This document shows, in pieces, positions 48,685 to 58,949 of a DNA stretch of 64,000 bases. The DNA comes from Paenarthrobacter nitroguajacolicus JCM 14115 (GTDB taxonomy: Bacteria; Actinomycetota; Actinomycetes; Actinomycetales; Micrococcaceae): contig BBFS01000003.1 of assembly GCA_001313365.1 (NCBI GenBank), positions 62,001 to 126,000 on the forward strand, given 5' to 3'. Each line of letters opens with the position of its first letter. Position 1 is the first letter of the stretch. The translations under genes and the position numbers were made by a program. The notes under the pieces are model-generated. The model worked only from the letters and a program-made list of their open reading frames with translations, was not told where the DNA came from and did no database searches.

Positions 48685-49852
48685 TATTTACCCATCCTTT
48701 TTGTTGTTGACTGGACAGCATCGTCGTCTGCCGAGCCGGTCTCTTTAGTGGATTGCTTGTTAGCGGCCGCCAGTGCGGCGTTCTTGGACCGCACGATGCG
48801 CTGCTGTGCTTGATCGAGCATGACGCAAGAATGATCACCGCGCCTTTGATGGTGACCTGCCAGAATGTTGAGACGCCGACCATGACAAGTCCGTCGCTGA
48901 GGAAGCCGATAACGAAGGCGCCGATGAGGACGCCCCCTGACGTTGCCTCTGCCACCAGTGAGCGCGGCGCCTCCGATCACTACGGCCGCTATGGCGTTGA
49001 GTTCGAAGGTTTCTCCGAGCTGTGGAGCGGCGCTCGTTAGCTCGGAGGAAATGATCAGGCCAGTCACTGCTGCGCAGAAGCCGCTAATGACATATACGCG
49101 GAGTTTGACCTTTTTGACGGGAACGCCTGAGAGTTCGGCGGCACGTTCATTGCCGCCAACAGCGTAGACCCAGCGGCCAAAAGGAGTGCGGCGCAGGATC
49201 AGCATCGCTGCTATGGCAAAAAGCACCATGACCCAAATTGCCACGGGAACGCCTAGGAACTTCCACCTAGAAGGTTGAATCCCGTATTTCCGAGTTCCGG
49301 GCTTCCACCAAGTTTAGGGTAGGTAGATCCGTTCGAAATCAGTAGCGCTGCGCCCCCCTGGCCACGTACAGCATGCCCAGGGTCGCAATAAAGGGTGCAA
49401 CGTTGAAGCGCGTAACAAGCACGCCGTTGATGAACCCGACTGTGGCCCCCCCACAGCGATGGAACAAAGGACGACCACCCAGACCTGTGGGTAGAGGACT
49501 GCGTCGAGGCTTTGGATCTTGAAGCTTGAAGGAGCACACCGGCAACGACGCCGGATAGTCCCACGGTTGAGCCAATTGAGAGATCAATCCCTCCCTTGAG
49601 GATGACGAACAACATTCCCAGGGCCATGATTGCGTTGTAGGCAACGTGTTTGGTCATGGTGATGAGGTTGTTCACGGACAGAAATGCGTCTGAAAGCAGC
49701 GCAAAGATGATCACCAAGACAATGAGCGCAATGAAGGCCCTGCCCTCGAGCAGCACTGACGTGAGGTCAACATTATTGCCGCCACTCGTGCGGGACTTCG
49801 CGCTTTTGTAGCCTCCAGGCTGGGGCTGGGTTTTCGGTTGTGTAAAAGTCAT
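48684..49852 (-). CDS. CUT2 sugar ABC transporter permease (RbsC-like), frameshifted
   Basis: A permease of about 385 residues. The N-terminal tail is polar ([20 protein letters not shown]). Helices include [20 protein letters not shown] and [20 protein letters not shown], with the channel motif [19 protein letters not shown]. Later parts read [38 protein letters not shown] and [19 protein letters not shown]. It ends [18 protein letters not shown]. Breaks lie near 49520, 49455, 49360, 49255, 48945 and 48825. It is cotranscribed with ATPase and binding-protein genes. Confidence 0.9.
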
Positions 49853-51405
49853 TCTTCCGCTCCGATTGAATGTGCTGTCTCACCGGAGGCGACCATGAGT
49901 TCCTCTCGGGTGGTGACTTGGGGATCAAATTCCCTAACGACTCGCCCCCCCTTTGACATGACGATGATTCTGTTGGACACGCCCAAGGCCTCGCCCACCT
50001 CAGACGTCGCAAAGAGCACCGCCAGACCCCCCCGTCGAGCTTCCCGGGCCATCAGAGCGAAAATCTCCGCTTTTGCCCCCTACATCGATGCCTCGAGAGT
50101 TCATCCAGCAGCAGAACATCGGGCTCCGTCATGAGTACCTTTCCGATGACGACCTTTTGCTGATTTCCGCCAGAAAGGGAAGTTATCGCCGCTCCAGGGC
50201 CGGCGGTCTTGACGCGAACGTCCTGAACCTGGCGCGCTATGCCTGGGCCTCTTCCCGCTTATGAATCCAGGGACCACGGACAAAAGAGAGCAGTCCCGCC
50301 AATGAGGCGTTCTCTCCCACGGACATTGTCTGCACCAAACCGTCTCGCTGGCGGTCTTCCGGCACGAGGGCCAAACCCAATTTGATGCGCTCCGCGATGC
50401 TTTGTTGACGGATGAGGTTTCCCTTCAGCCGGACTTCGCCGCCTTGGATGGGGGGGACCCTACCGGCCAGAGCTTCGAGGAGCTCTGTACGGCCAGCACC
50501 CATCAGCCGTACAGGCAGACAATTTCTCCTGCTCGAATATCGATGGACAACTCGTCCACGGATAGTCGTGACGGGTTTGATGGGTCAGCCACTGTCACAT
50601 CTCGTAGTGACAGGGCGACGGGACCGAACTCAGTTAGGAGATCCGGTGCCAAGTCGTCCGCGCTGCGGCCAACCATGTGGAGATGACCCAGTTGATGTCA
50701 ATCTGTTCCCGCTCGCCCTTTGCGACGAGCTCGCCGTCGCGAAATACGACGGCGTGATCTGCCACTTCGAGCGCTTCTTCCAAGTGGTGGGAAATATACA
50801 CGATGGCCACGCCCTCGCGGGTTAGTTCGGCGATCAGTCGAAACAGCACTTCCACTTCGTTGCCGCTGAGCGCGGAAGTCGGCTCGTCCATAATCAGGAC
50901 ACGCACTTCGCCCGCCAATGCCCTGGCGATCTCCACCACTTGTTGTTGCCCGAGCCGGAGGTCACCGACGAGAGTTTCAGGCGCGAGATGCTCTTCGAGA
51001 CGCTCCATCAACTCGGAGGTCTTCCGGTTCTCCGTGGCGTAGTCCACTAAACCGCTGCTCAGGGTAATTTCACGGCCCATGAAGATGTTGTCCCGAACAC
51101 TGAGGTTTGGGCAGAGACTCAATTCCTGGTGGATGATTGCGATCCCGCGGCTGGCCGCTTCCACAGTGTTGGCTAGTCGGACAGGCTCACCGTCCAATTC
51201 GAGCGAACCGCTGGTGGGTGTTTCGACGCCACTCAGGATCTTCATGAGTGTTGATTTGCCTGCCCCCGTTCTCCCCCCCGAACAAAACGGTAACGGTGCC
51301 TGGGCGGATATCGAAGTCAACGCCTTTGAGTGCATGGGTGGCGCCATAGACTTTGGTGATCTCCCGGGCGCGCATCACGACCTCATCAGTTAAGGGCCCC
51401 GTCAT
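49849..51405 (-). CDS. CUT2 sugar ABC transporter ATP-binding protein (RbsA-like), frameshifted
   Basis: A two-domain ATPase of about 515 residues. Domain 1 has VYGATHALKGVDFDIRPGTV, Walker A GENGAGKSTLMK (after a break near 51275), IAIIHQELSLCPNLSVRDN, LRLGQQQVVEIARALAG and Walker B VLIMDEPTSALS. Domain 2 has GLMGAGRTELLEALAGRVP, LALVPEDRQRDGLVQTMSV, the signature SLSGGNQQKVVIGKVL and DELSRGIDVGAKAEIF. It ends [16 protein letters not shown]. Other breaks lie near 50670, 50505, 50250, 50080 and 50030. Its start overlaps the DUF2291 stop (ATGA). Confidence 0.93.
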
Positions 51406-52049
51406 TGTTGTACCTCAATGGTCACGGGGGACAACGGAAATCAGTCCTGGGTTGACTCTGGTAAACGCACCAACGATCGACACTTTCTTGCCAACGAGTG
51501 ATGCGCTATCGACCTTCGAAAGGACCCGCTCCCGGGCCTGGTTATTAAGCTCGGTCGCTATCTTCTGGAACTCGAGCTGGTTCGTGAAATCGTTGAACTG
51601 AATGCTGCCGGGTGCATCGCGGAGGGCCGTGCCATTGACAGCAGGACCACTTGGACCTGCACTTTGACATTTTCCGGGATCTTGTCGACCGTGACCGGAA
51701 GAATTGATCCCGCAGGCGTTCCGGCAGTTGCCTCAAATTTCACCGGGAAACTGTAGGCGCTGCTTGAACCGGCACTCTTCCCGAATTTCGACGGGTCTGC
51801 CCCTTTAGCCAATTCGGAATTCAGAGTGGCCAGGTCCACGGCATTGTCACGGATTCTCGTGGCCACTTCTGATTCAAATCGTTCATTGGCGTACGCGGCC
51901 GGGTCGAAGCCACCTTTGCCTACTGCTTCGGCTGCTGACACGGTAACAACTTTGGTGCTTAGCGCTGCGGCCACCACCACCAGCACCACAACAGTACTGA
52001 GCAGAATTCGTGGGCTGAGCAGGAAGGACCCCTTTTGTCCACGGGTCAT
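51402..52049 (-). CDS. DUF2291-family membrane-anchored protein, frameshifted
   Basis: About 215 residues. A basic N-terminus (TRGQKGSF) and one membrane helix (ILLSTVVVLVVVAAALSTKV) precede an outside domain: FDPAAYANERFESEVATRI, DLATLNSELAKGADPSKFG, YSFPVKFEATAGTPAGSILP. After a break near 51640 come QFNDFTNQLEFQKIATELNN, VLSKVDASSLVGKKVSIVG and VVPVTIEVQQ-stop. DUF2291 proteins are found with CUT2 transporters but have no defined function. AAGGAG stands eight bases before ATG 52049. It is the first gene of the transporter operon, with a GntR-type operator at 52195. Confidence 0.87.
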
Positions 52050-52698
52050 TGAGCAATTCTCCTTATGTAATAACGCGCTTCTTTGTGCGTCCATCCGGTA
52101 GCTCGCCGCGTTAACTGATGCCGTTGGATCAGAGCTCGGGTTCTGCGCATATTCCGGGGGGGATAGCTATATTGTGACCGGGCTCACCAGAGGAGTCAAC
52201 CGGTTGACCGATTTTTACGAAGATAGTTCTGCCGCGGATGGATCGGCCGTCATGCGGAGGCAAGAGGCGCTGGTATCGGACGTCGGCGAGTGACCCGTCA
52301 AATCAAATCGGCCGGCGTCCCGAGGGAGGCGGCCGCAGGGCCTTGGGCGAAAGTCCTATGACCCGGGCAATCGAGAGATGGGCTCAGATTTGAGACACGA
52401 CTCGGGCTCAGTTCGATTTCGAAATTTCCCCCCCGCAGGGGCTTCCGGCGCCAAGTGGCTGCATCTGCCGCGCAGCTTGGCCAGCATGGCACTAATGGAA
52501 ATGGCGAAGAGTGCGCCGGGCTGGCAGGAATGATTCAAGGGCGCTGGACTGATGCGCAGGCCCCAGATGCAGATGCCTGCGAGATACAACAAAGAGCCGG
52601 CGATTCAACAAGGAGGCAGGCAGTCAACAAGCGCGCGATCCCGGCCCCGCCTATTTACCCGGGGGGGCGTGGAGAAGGGGGAGTTGCCGCTGGGGGGG
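52050..52698. other. 649-base region without a recognised gene
   Basis: It lies between the GntR gene end and the DUF2291 start. It holds the operator at 52195-52208. The frames at 52356-52592 (-) and 52455-52763 (+) show hydrophobic or low-complexity composition but no family I recognise. Confidence 0.5.
52195..52208. promoter_or_regulatory. GntR-type operator of the apionate locus
   Basis: The perfect 14-bp palindrome GTCAACCGGTTGAC is upstream of the DUF2291-transporter operon. A near copy lies at 53496-53509, between the GntR and MFS genes. Confidence 0.7.
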
Positions 52699-53445
52699 CT
52701 ACTGTGAGGCGTCAAATCCCAAGAGCAGCCTGCGGGACGCGGTGTCCATGTGGGAACGCATAGAGACTACTACTGCAGCAGGATCCCGCAACTTGAGAGC
52801 GGTGTGGATCTCGGCATGTTCTTTGAGTGCAGCGGCGGCGTGGCCTTCGTCCGTCAGCGCACGGTCCACCCAGATCCGGAGCAAGGAACGAATGCTCTGC
52901 AGCAGTTCCTGCAGCACCTGATTGCCCGAGCCCTCGGCAATTTCGCGGTGAAAGGCGGCGTCGGCCTCGACGAAGGCGGTCAAGTCGTCAAGACTGGCTG
53001 CCATGGTGTCCAGGTTCGCCTGCATCCGATCCAGCGCATCGTCGGTGATCCGTTCCGCTGCCAGCTCTGCCGCTTGGAGCTCCAAGCCACTTCGCAGTTC
53101 CACGAGTTCGCGGGTTCGCGGCTCGCCGAGCATCATCCCCCCCAACTGAGGTCCGTGGCAATAGCTCTGAAATGCCGTCCCTCAGGTAGGTTCCAGAACC
53201 CGGCCGCACCACAACAATGCCGAGGATTTCCAAGGCGGCCAGCGCCTCCCGCACTGCCGAACGACCGACTCCCAAGGATGCGGCCAGTTGGCGTTCCGCT
53301 GGCAGCCGGGTGCCAGGAGCGATGTTTCCACTGGTGAAGTACGCAAGTAGGCGCTCGGCCACTACCGACACGACCGAGCCCTGACCCAGGGACCCGAGGC
53401 TTCACTGATCTGGGCCGTTGACAGGGAAGAGGCATTGATGGACAC
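52699..53445 (-). CDS. GntR-family regulator (FadR/FCD subfamily) of the apionate locus, frameshifted
   Basis: A regulator of about 245 residues. The winged helix reads VVAERLLAYFTSGNIAPGTR, LPAERQLAASLGVGRSAVRE and ALEILGIVVVRPGSGTYL. The FCD part reads RELVELRSGLELQAAELAAE, AFVEADAAFHREIAEGSGNQ, which includes the Asp-His ligand positions, and SMRSHMDTASRRLLLG. It ends FDASQ-stop. Breaks lie near 53385 and 53140. GTG 53445 is a working start (VSINASSLSTAQISEASG). It is divergent from the MFS-LerK-ApnO operon, and matching palindromes precede both this promoter and the transporter operon, so it is the likely local repressor. Confidence 0.88.
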
Positions 53446-53495
53446 ACCCCAAGACTAGCAACACCTTCACCAACTAATAGCGCAAGAATAAACAT

Positions 53496-53509
53496 ACCAA
53501 CCGGTTGAC
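53496..53509. promoter_or_regulatory. GntR-type operator, second copy
   Basis: ACCAACCGGTTGAC differs from the 52195 site at two positions and keeps the core CAACCGGTTG. It lies in the divergent promoter between the GntR and MFS genes. Confidence 0.6.
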
Positions 53510-53635
53510 CAATTAGGTTTCGGCTCGTATGGTGGAACTCACACGCTTTAGCGGCCGGGGGGGTTCGACTCTCGGCCTGGGACAGAACCCGGTTCCACTG
53601 ACGGACGCAGGGCTTATCAACATCTAGGAGTCAAC

Positions 53636-55019
53636 GTGGACACCACACAATCGGTGGTCGAAAAATCCGCCATCAAGAAGGTGGCAATCCGGCTGGTGCC
53701 GTTCGTCGCCTGATGTTCTTCATCAACTACCTGGACCGCACTGCCATCTCGTTCGCAGGCCCCCCCAACGGCATGAACGAGGACCTGGCTCTGTCAGCGG
53801 CACAGTTCGGCTTCGCATCCGGAGTCTTTTTCATCGGCTACATCCTTCTCGAAGTCCCCCAGCAACCTGGCCCTGCATAAGTTCGGCGCACGCCGGTGGC
53901 TGGCCCGCATCATGGTCAGCTGGGGGGGCATCGTCTCACTGCTCTTCACCTGGGTGGGCAACGTTGAGCAGCTCTACATCCTGCGCTTCATCCTTGGTGT
54001 GGCCGAAGCCGGCTTCTTCCCCCGGCGCCATCCTCTTCCTGAGCCTCTGGGTTCCGTCCAAGCACCGAAGCAAGATCCTGGCCCTCTTCTACTTGGCTCA
54101 GCCCCTCACCACGGTGATCGGCGCTCCCCCTGGCCGGTGCACTGATCCAGCAGAACGGCGTGTTCTTCGGCCTTGAAGGCTGGCGCTTTATGTTCTTCGG
54201 GGGGGTCGCAATTCCCGCCATCATCGTTGGCATCATCGCCTGGTTCTACCTCGCCGACTCCCCCCGCCAAAGCCAAGTGGCTGACGTCCGAGGAAAAGAC
54301 CTGGCTCACTGGCGCCCTTGAAAAGGAAAAGAAGGAAACCGCGGCCAGCAACAAGCACGTCAGCGTCCGCACCGTCTTCGGCAACGGCCGGGTATGGATG
54401 CTTTCCTTGATCTACTTCGGCTTCATTTACGGTCTCTACGCCCTGGGTTTCTTCCTGCCGACCATCATCGCCGGCTTCGAAGGCCTCTACGGAACCAAGT
54501 TCGACGTCTTCCAGAAGGGCCTCATCACAGCCATCCCGTATCTGCCCGCCGCGTTCGCCCTGTACTTCTGGTCCAAAGACGCCACCAAGCGTGGCGTGAA
54601 GACCTGGCACATCGCACTCCCGGCCTTGATCGGCGGCCTCAGCATCCCTCTGGCACTATTCGCAGGTTCCCCCCCGCAGCAACCATCGCGGTCATCACCA
54701 TCACGGCCATGTCCATCTTCGCGGCACTGCCGAACTTCTGGACCGTTCCCACCCAGTTCCTCACCGGCGCAGCCGCGGCAGCAGGCATCGCACTGATCAA
54801 CACCGTGGGCAACCTGGCAGGCTTCAGCGCCGGCTACATCACCGGCTGGCTCAAGGATCTGACGGGCGGCTACACGGTCCCTATGTTCGTCGTCGGCGGC
54901 TTCATGTTGCTCTCCTCCATCCTCATGGTGACCCTCAGCAAGCAGGGCAAAGCATCTGCTGGTACGCCTGCCGAGGCGCTGGACCCCCCCAAGGGGCCGG
55001 GCAGCACGCGGAGCCGTAA
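53636..55019 (+). CDS. MFS transporter (anion:cation symporter/ACS family), frameshifted
   Basis: A 12-helix importer of about 450 residues. The N-terminus DTTQSVVEKSAIKKVAIRLV leads to MFFINYLDRTAISFAGPNG, the ACS-type signature. It continues FASGVFFIGYILLEVPSNLA, ARRWLARIMVSWGIVSLLFT, RFILGVAEAGFFPGAILF, FFGVAIPAIIVGIIAWFYLA, LIYFGFIYGLYALGFFLPTI and FLTGAAAAAGIALINTVGN. It ends ALDPKGAGQHAEP-stop. GTG 53636 has TAGGAG upstream. Breaks occur near 53710, 53855, 54022, 54125, 54265, 54670 and 54985. ACS members import organic acids such as sugar acids. Here apionate or a related acid is likely. Confidence 0.9.
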
Positions 55020-55031
55020 ACACCACAAGCA

Positions 55032-55063
55032 GGTTGTGCCCTTCCAACAGGCAGGGCACAACC
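55032..55063 (+). terminator. Hairpin between MFS and LerK genes
   Basis: GGTTGTGCCC, a 12-base loop, GGGCACAACC. There is no T run. It may separate expression of transporter and enzymes. Confidence 0.5.
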
Positions 55064-55104
55064 ACCACACTTCACACCCTTCAGTACAGCCCAGGAGATA
55101 CCCC

Positions 55105-56867
55105 ATGACCCGCCTCTTCAACGAGCCCTCAGCCTTCGCTGATGAAATGATCGAAGGCTTCGTCGCATCGCACAGCCGGTGGGTCCGGCGTGTCTCCGGC
55201 GGAGTTGCCCGCAGCACGCGTTCGACGCCGGACACGGTCGCCTTGGTCATCGGCGGAGCTCCGGCCACTACCCGGCCTTCGCCGGACTGGTGGGCCAGGG
55301 ACTGGCCCATGGTGCCGCGATGGGCAACCTGTTCGCCTCCCCTTCGGCGCAGCAGGTCTACAACGTAGCCAAGGCAGCAGACAATGGCGGCGGCGTACTC
55401 CTGGGTTACGGCAACTACGCCGGCGACGTCCTCCACTTCACCCAGGCCCAGGACAAGCTCCGCGCCGAGGGCATCGACTGCCGCAGCATCGCAGTGACTG
55501 ATGACATCTCCTCAGCACCGTTGGCGGAGCGGCACAAACGCCGCGGCATCGCCGGCGACCTCACCGTCTTCAAGGTAGCTGCCGCTGCCGCAGAGGCCGG
55601 CCACACCTTGGATTCTGTGCTGGAAATCGCCGAACGCGCCAATGACCGCACCCGCTCCTTCGGCGTCGCGTTCACCGGTTGCACCTTCCGGGTGCTGACC
55701 ACCCGCTCTTCTCAGTTCCCGAAGGGCGCATGGCCGTGGGCATGGGCATCCACGGCGAACCAGGCATCGGCGAAACGGATATCCCGACGGCGGACGAACT
55801 CGCCGAACTGCTGGTCAAGGACCTCCTCGCCGAGATCCCGGACGGGCTCGCCACCCACGGCGCACGAGTGGTTCCGATCCTCAACGGGCTTGGCAGCGTT
55901 AAGTACGAGGAGCTGTTCGTGGTCTACCGCCGCGTGGCCCAGCTCCTTTCCGAAGCCGGCATCCAGGCAGTGGACCCGCAGGTGGGCGAGCTCGTGACCA
56001 GCTTCGACATGGCCGGCACCTCCCTGACGCTGTTCTGGCTGGACGCCGAGCTCGAGGAACTCTGGCTGGCACCCGCGGACGCCCCGGCTTTTCGCGTGGT
56101 GCGGTGAGCGCTCAAGCGCTCGACGCCGACCAACTCACCATGGGCGCCGAGCCGCAATCCGTGATCCCGGACGCCAGCGATGAATCCAAAACCGCAGCGC
56201 CCACCATCCTCGCCGCCCTCAACGCCGCCAAAGCCGTGGTTGATGCCAACGTGGAAGAACTCGGCCGGATCGACGCGATCGCCGGCGACGGTGACCACGG
56301 GATCGGCATGGAACGTGGAATCCACGCCGCAGTCGCTGCTGCGGAAGACGCCGTCGAACGCGGTGCAGGCGCCGGAACCGCCCTGAACCTTGCAGCCGAC
56401 GCCTGGGCAGACAAAGCCGGCGGCACCTCAGGGGCGTTGTGGGGGCATGGCTCTGCGCGCCGTCGGACAATCCGTCGGCGACGTGGATGCACCTAACGCC
56501 CGAGCCGTTGCCGCTGGTGTGGCCGAAGCGAAGCGCTCCATCATGGACTTCGGCAAGGCCAAGGTGGGCGACAAGACCTAGTGGACGTCCTGTCCCCCCG
56601 TTCAGCGAAGCCCTCACCGCGGCCGTTCAGGGCGGAGCAACACTTCGGGAAGCATGGGGCGCCGCTGCCACCATCGCCGAGCAATCCGCTGAAACCACTG
56701 CCAACCTGCTGCCCCCCCTCATGGGCCGCGCCCGCCCGCACGCGGAGAAGAGCCTCGGAACACCCGATGCCGGCGCCGTGTCGATGGCAATGATCGTCCG
56801 GGCAATTCACAACGCACTTTCTGACGAAAATTCCGTCGCAACGACATCAATCAAGGAGACTGCATGA
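55105..56867 (+). CDS. lerK: Probable L-erythrulose kinase, DhaK-DhaL type, frameshifted
   Basis: A dihydroxyacetone-kinase-fold enzyme of about 585 residues. The DhaK part reads [28 protein letters not shown], the GSGH loop recovered after one missing G near 55255, [57 protein letters not shown] and [20 protein letters not shown]. The DhaL part has the metal/ATP site [16 protein letters not shown] and GGTSGALWG. It ends [16 protein letters not shown]. At 56101 the frame stops after PAFRVVR. One missing G there would join the halves ([14 protein letters not shown]); otherwise a second gene starts at GTG 56104. ATG 55105 has CAGGAG upstream. Context points to L-erythrulose phosphorylation in apionate degradation. 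Confidence 0.82.
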
Positions 56868-57337
56868 GCACCAAACTGCGCCTGGTCATAGGATCGGACG
56901 ACGCCGGATTCGAGTACAAGGAAGCCCTCAAAGCCGACTTGGAAGCGAACGACACGGTCGAATCCGTCACCGACGTCGGAGTGGACGCCACGAGCCACAC
57001 TCCGTACCCGTCCGTGGCCATCGCCGCTGCTGAACTGATCGCCGCCGGTAAGGCCGACCGGGCGCTCCTGGTCTGCGGCACCGGCCTGGGCGTTGCGATC
57101 GCCGCCAACAAGGTCCCCCCCGGCATCCGTGCCGTCACCGCCCACGACTCCTTCTCCGTCGAACGCTCGGTCCTGAGCAACAACGCCCAGGTCCTCACGT
57201 TCGGCCAGCGCGTGGTCGGATTGGAACTCGCCCGCCGCCTCGCCAAGGAATGGCTCACCTACACGTTCGACGAAACCTCAGCCTCGGCCGAGAAAGTCAC
57301 ACTGATTAAGGACTACGAGGGTGTCACTTCCTGCTAA
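56864..57337 (+). CDS. derI: RpiB-family isomerase, probable D-erythrulose 4-phosphate isomerase
   Basis: A sugar-phosphate isomerase of about 157 residues. [20 protein letters not shown] and [20 protein letters not shown] are the RpiB/LacAB N-terminus. [19 protein letters not shown] has the active-site Cys and phosphate-binding turn. [20 protein letters not shown] and [12 protein letters not shown] complete the fold. The frame stays open; the C run in NKVPPG probably adds one Pro. ATG overlaps the kinase stop (ATGA). In the erythrulose pathway DerI converts D-erythrulose 4-phosphate to D-erythrose 4-phosphate, feeding the pentose phosphate pathway. Confidence 0.87.
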   Translation: MSTKLRLVIGSDDAGFEYKEALKADLEANDTVESVTDVGVDATSHTPYPSVAIAAAELIAAGKADRALLVCGTGLGVAIAANKVPPGIRAVTAHDSFSVERSVLSNNAQVLTFGQRVVGLELARRLAKEWLTYTFDETSASAEKVTLIKDYEGVTSC

Positions 57338-58141
57338 CACCCCCCCGCCTCCCAAAGCAGTTATCGGTGTCAGCCTGAAGATGTACTTCGGCTACCAGCG
57401 CTCCATTGATTACTGCCGGGACGTGGCCTCCATCGCTTTCAAACACGCGGCCGTGGCCAGCGGCGATATTGAAGTGTTCGTTCTACCGAGCCTGCCCGCC
57501 CTGCCCGAAGCCGCCCGCATCCTGGGCGCCGCCGGAATCGGCACGGGAACGCAGGACATCTTTTGGGAAGATGAAGGCCCCTACACCGGCGAAGTCGGCG
57601 GCAAAACCGTTGCCGAACTCGGCGGACGGTACGTCGAGGTTGGCCATGCCGAGCGCCGCCGGATCTTCGGCGAAGACGACCGGATCATCGGCCTCAAAAC
57701 CGCAGCGGCCTACCGCAACGGACTCACCCCGGTGCTTTGCGTTGGTGAACTGACTGCCGGCTCCCCCCCGAAGAAGCCATCGCCCATTGCACCGCCGAGA
57801 TCGACGCCGCCCTCAACCGTGCCGGAAGCCTTGGTCCCACGAAGCGCACCATCGTTGCCTACGAACCGCAGTGGGCTATCGGCGCGCCGCAACCGGCCAC
57901 GCCCGCATACATCAGTGCGGTGGTCCGCGGTCTGGACCAGCATGTGCGTTCGCTCCCGGGGGGGCAGGAAGACAGCCAGGTCATCTACGGCGGCAGTGCC
58001 GGACCCGGCCTCATCACCGAACTGGACACAGCCGTCGCAGGCCTGTTCCTGGGCCGCTTCGCCCACGATCCAGAAGCGCTCAAGACCATCCTGGACGAAA
58101 CGGCGGCACGCCTTGCGGCGGGAACGAAGGTGGCGGCATGA
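57321..58141 (+). CDS. lerI: Triose-phosphate-isomerase-like L-erythrulose 1-phosphate isomerase, frameshifted
   Basis: A TIM-barrel isomerase of about 270 residues. [20 protein letters not shown] holds the catalytic Lys. It continues [37 protein letters not shown] with the catalytic His, [17 protein letters not shown] and [20 protein letters not shown] with the catalytic Glu. The phosphate loop is [16 protein letters not shown] and [15 protein letters not shown]. It ends [12 protein letters not shown]. Breaks lie near 57765 and 57960. GTG 57321 overlaps the derI end by 17 bases. It differs from housekeeping TIM in the long N-terminal part and context, so erythrulose-phosphate is the likely substrate. 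Confidence 0.86.
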
Positions 58142-58948
58142 ACGGTACCGGCCGCATAGGTTTGAGCAGCTATGCGTTTTTCTGGCAGCTGTCAGACCAG
58201 GTCAGCGAACCGCTGAGCATCCACGATGCACTGCGGAAAGCCGCGAACCTGGGTGTGGACCTGTTCCAGATCTGCGATTACGCACCACTTGAAGACATGA
58301 ACGACGACGACCTCGCCGCCGTCCGCTCCACCGCTGACCAGCTGGGGATTACCCTCGAACTCGGGACGAAAGGTATTCGCCCGGAGCACCTGCGCACGTT
58401 CCTGCATATTGCGGAGGTGCTGGGCTCGAATCTGTTGCGGACCATGTTCAACGTTCCGGGCCACACGCCCTCGGCTGATGAGGCCATGGCGATCTTCACC
58501 GAAGTGCTTACCGAATTTGAGGCATCAGGGGTGAGGATCGCGATCGAGACCTATGAACAGGTCCCCACGGAACGGATCCTGGACGTCGTCCGCCGCGTCA
58601 ACAGCCCATACCTCGGTATATGTAGCGACCCCGCCAACACCGTGGCGGCGCTGGAGATGCCCCCCCGGCAGGTGATTGACGCCGTCTCGCCTTATGTCCT
58701 GAACATGCACATCAAAGACTTTGCGTTCAGCGCAAAAAGGGATGGGTCGGGTTCACATACTCGGGCGCACCCCCCCTCGCGAAGGCCTTCTCGACTACGA
58801 CTACATGGTCAAGAAGATCCAGCCCAAAGAAAGAAACATCAACCAAATCGTGGAGCACTGGCTGCCGTGGCAGGACTCCGAAGCGGAGACCATCCGCCTC
58901 GAAAACCAGTGGACCCAACAAAGCCTCGATTTCCTAAGGAGCAAGTGA
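58138..58948 (+). CDS. oiaC: AP-endonuclease-2-fold sugar isomerase family, probable 3-oxo-isoapionate decarboxylase, frameshifted
   Basis: A TIM-barrel protein of about 270 residues. It reads GRIGLSSYAFFWQLSDQ, AANLGVDLFQICDYAPLEDM, LGITLELGTKGIRPEHLRTF, RIAIETYEQVPTERILDVV with a metal-ligand Glu, SPYLGICSDPANTVAALE with the ligand Asp, and YVLNMHIKDFAFSAKRDG with the ligand His. After a break near 58745-58775 it continues EGLLDYDYMVKKIQPKERN and RLENQWTQQSLDFLRSK-stop. ATG overlaps the lerI stop (ATGA). In the apionate pathway OiaC decarboxylates 3-oxo-isoapionate to L-erythrulose. The fold is clear; the reaction is inferred from its neighbours LerK, LerI and ApnO. Confidence 0.78.
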
Positions 58949-58949
58949 A

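Noticed and set aside
52356..52763. Small genes in the gap before the DUF2291 operon
   Set aside because: Frames on both strands overlap, lack ribosome sites and match nothing known.
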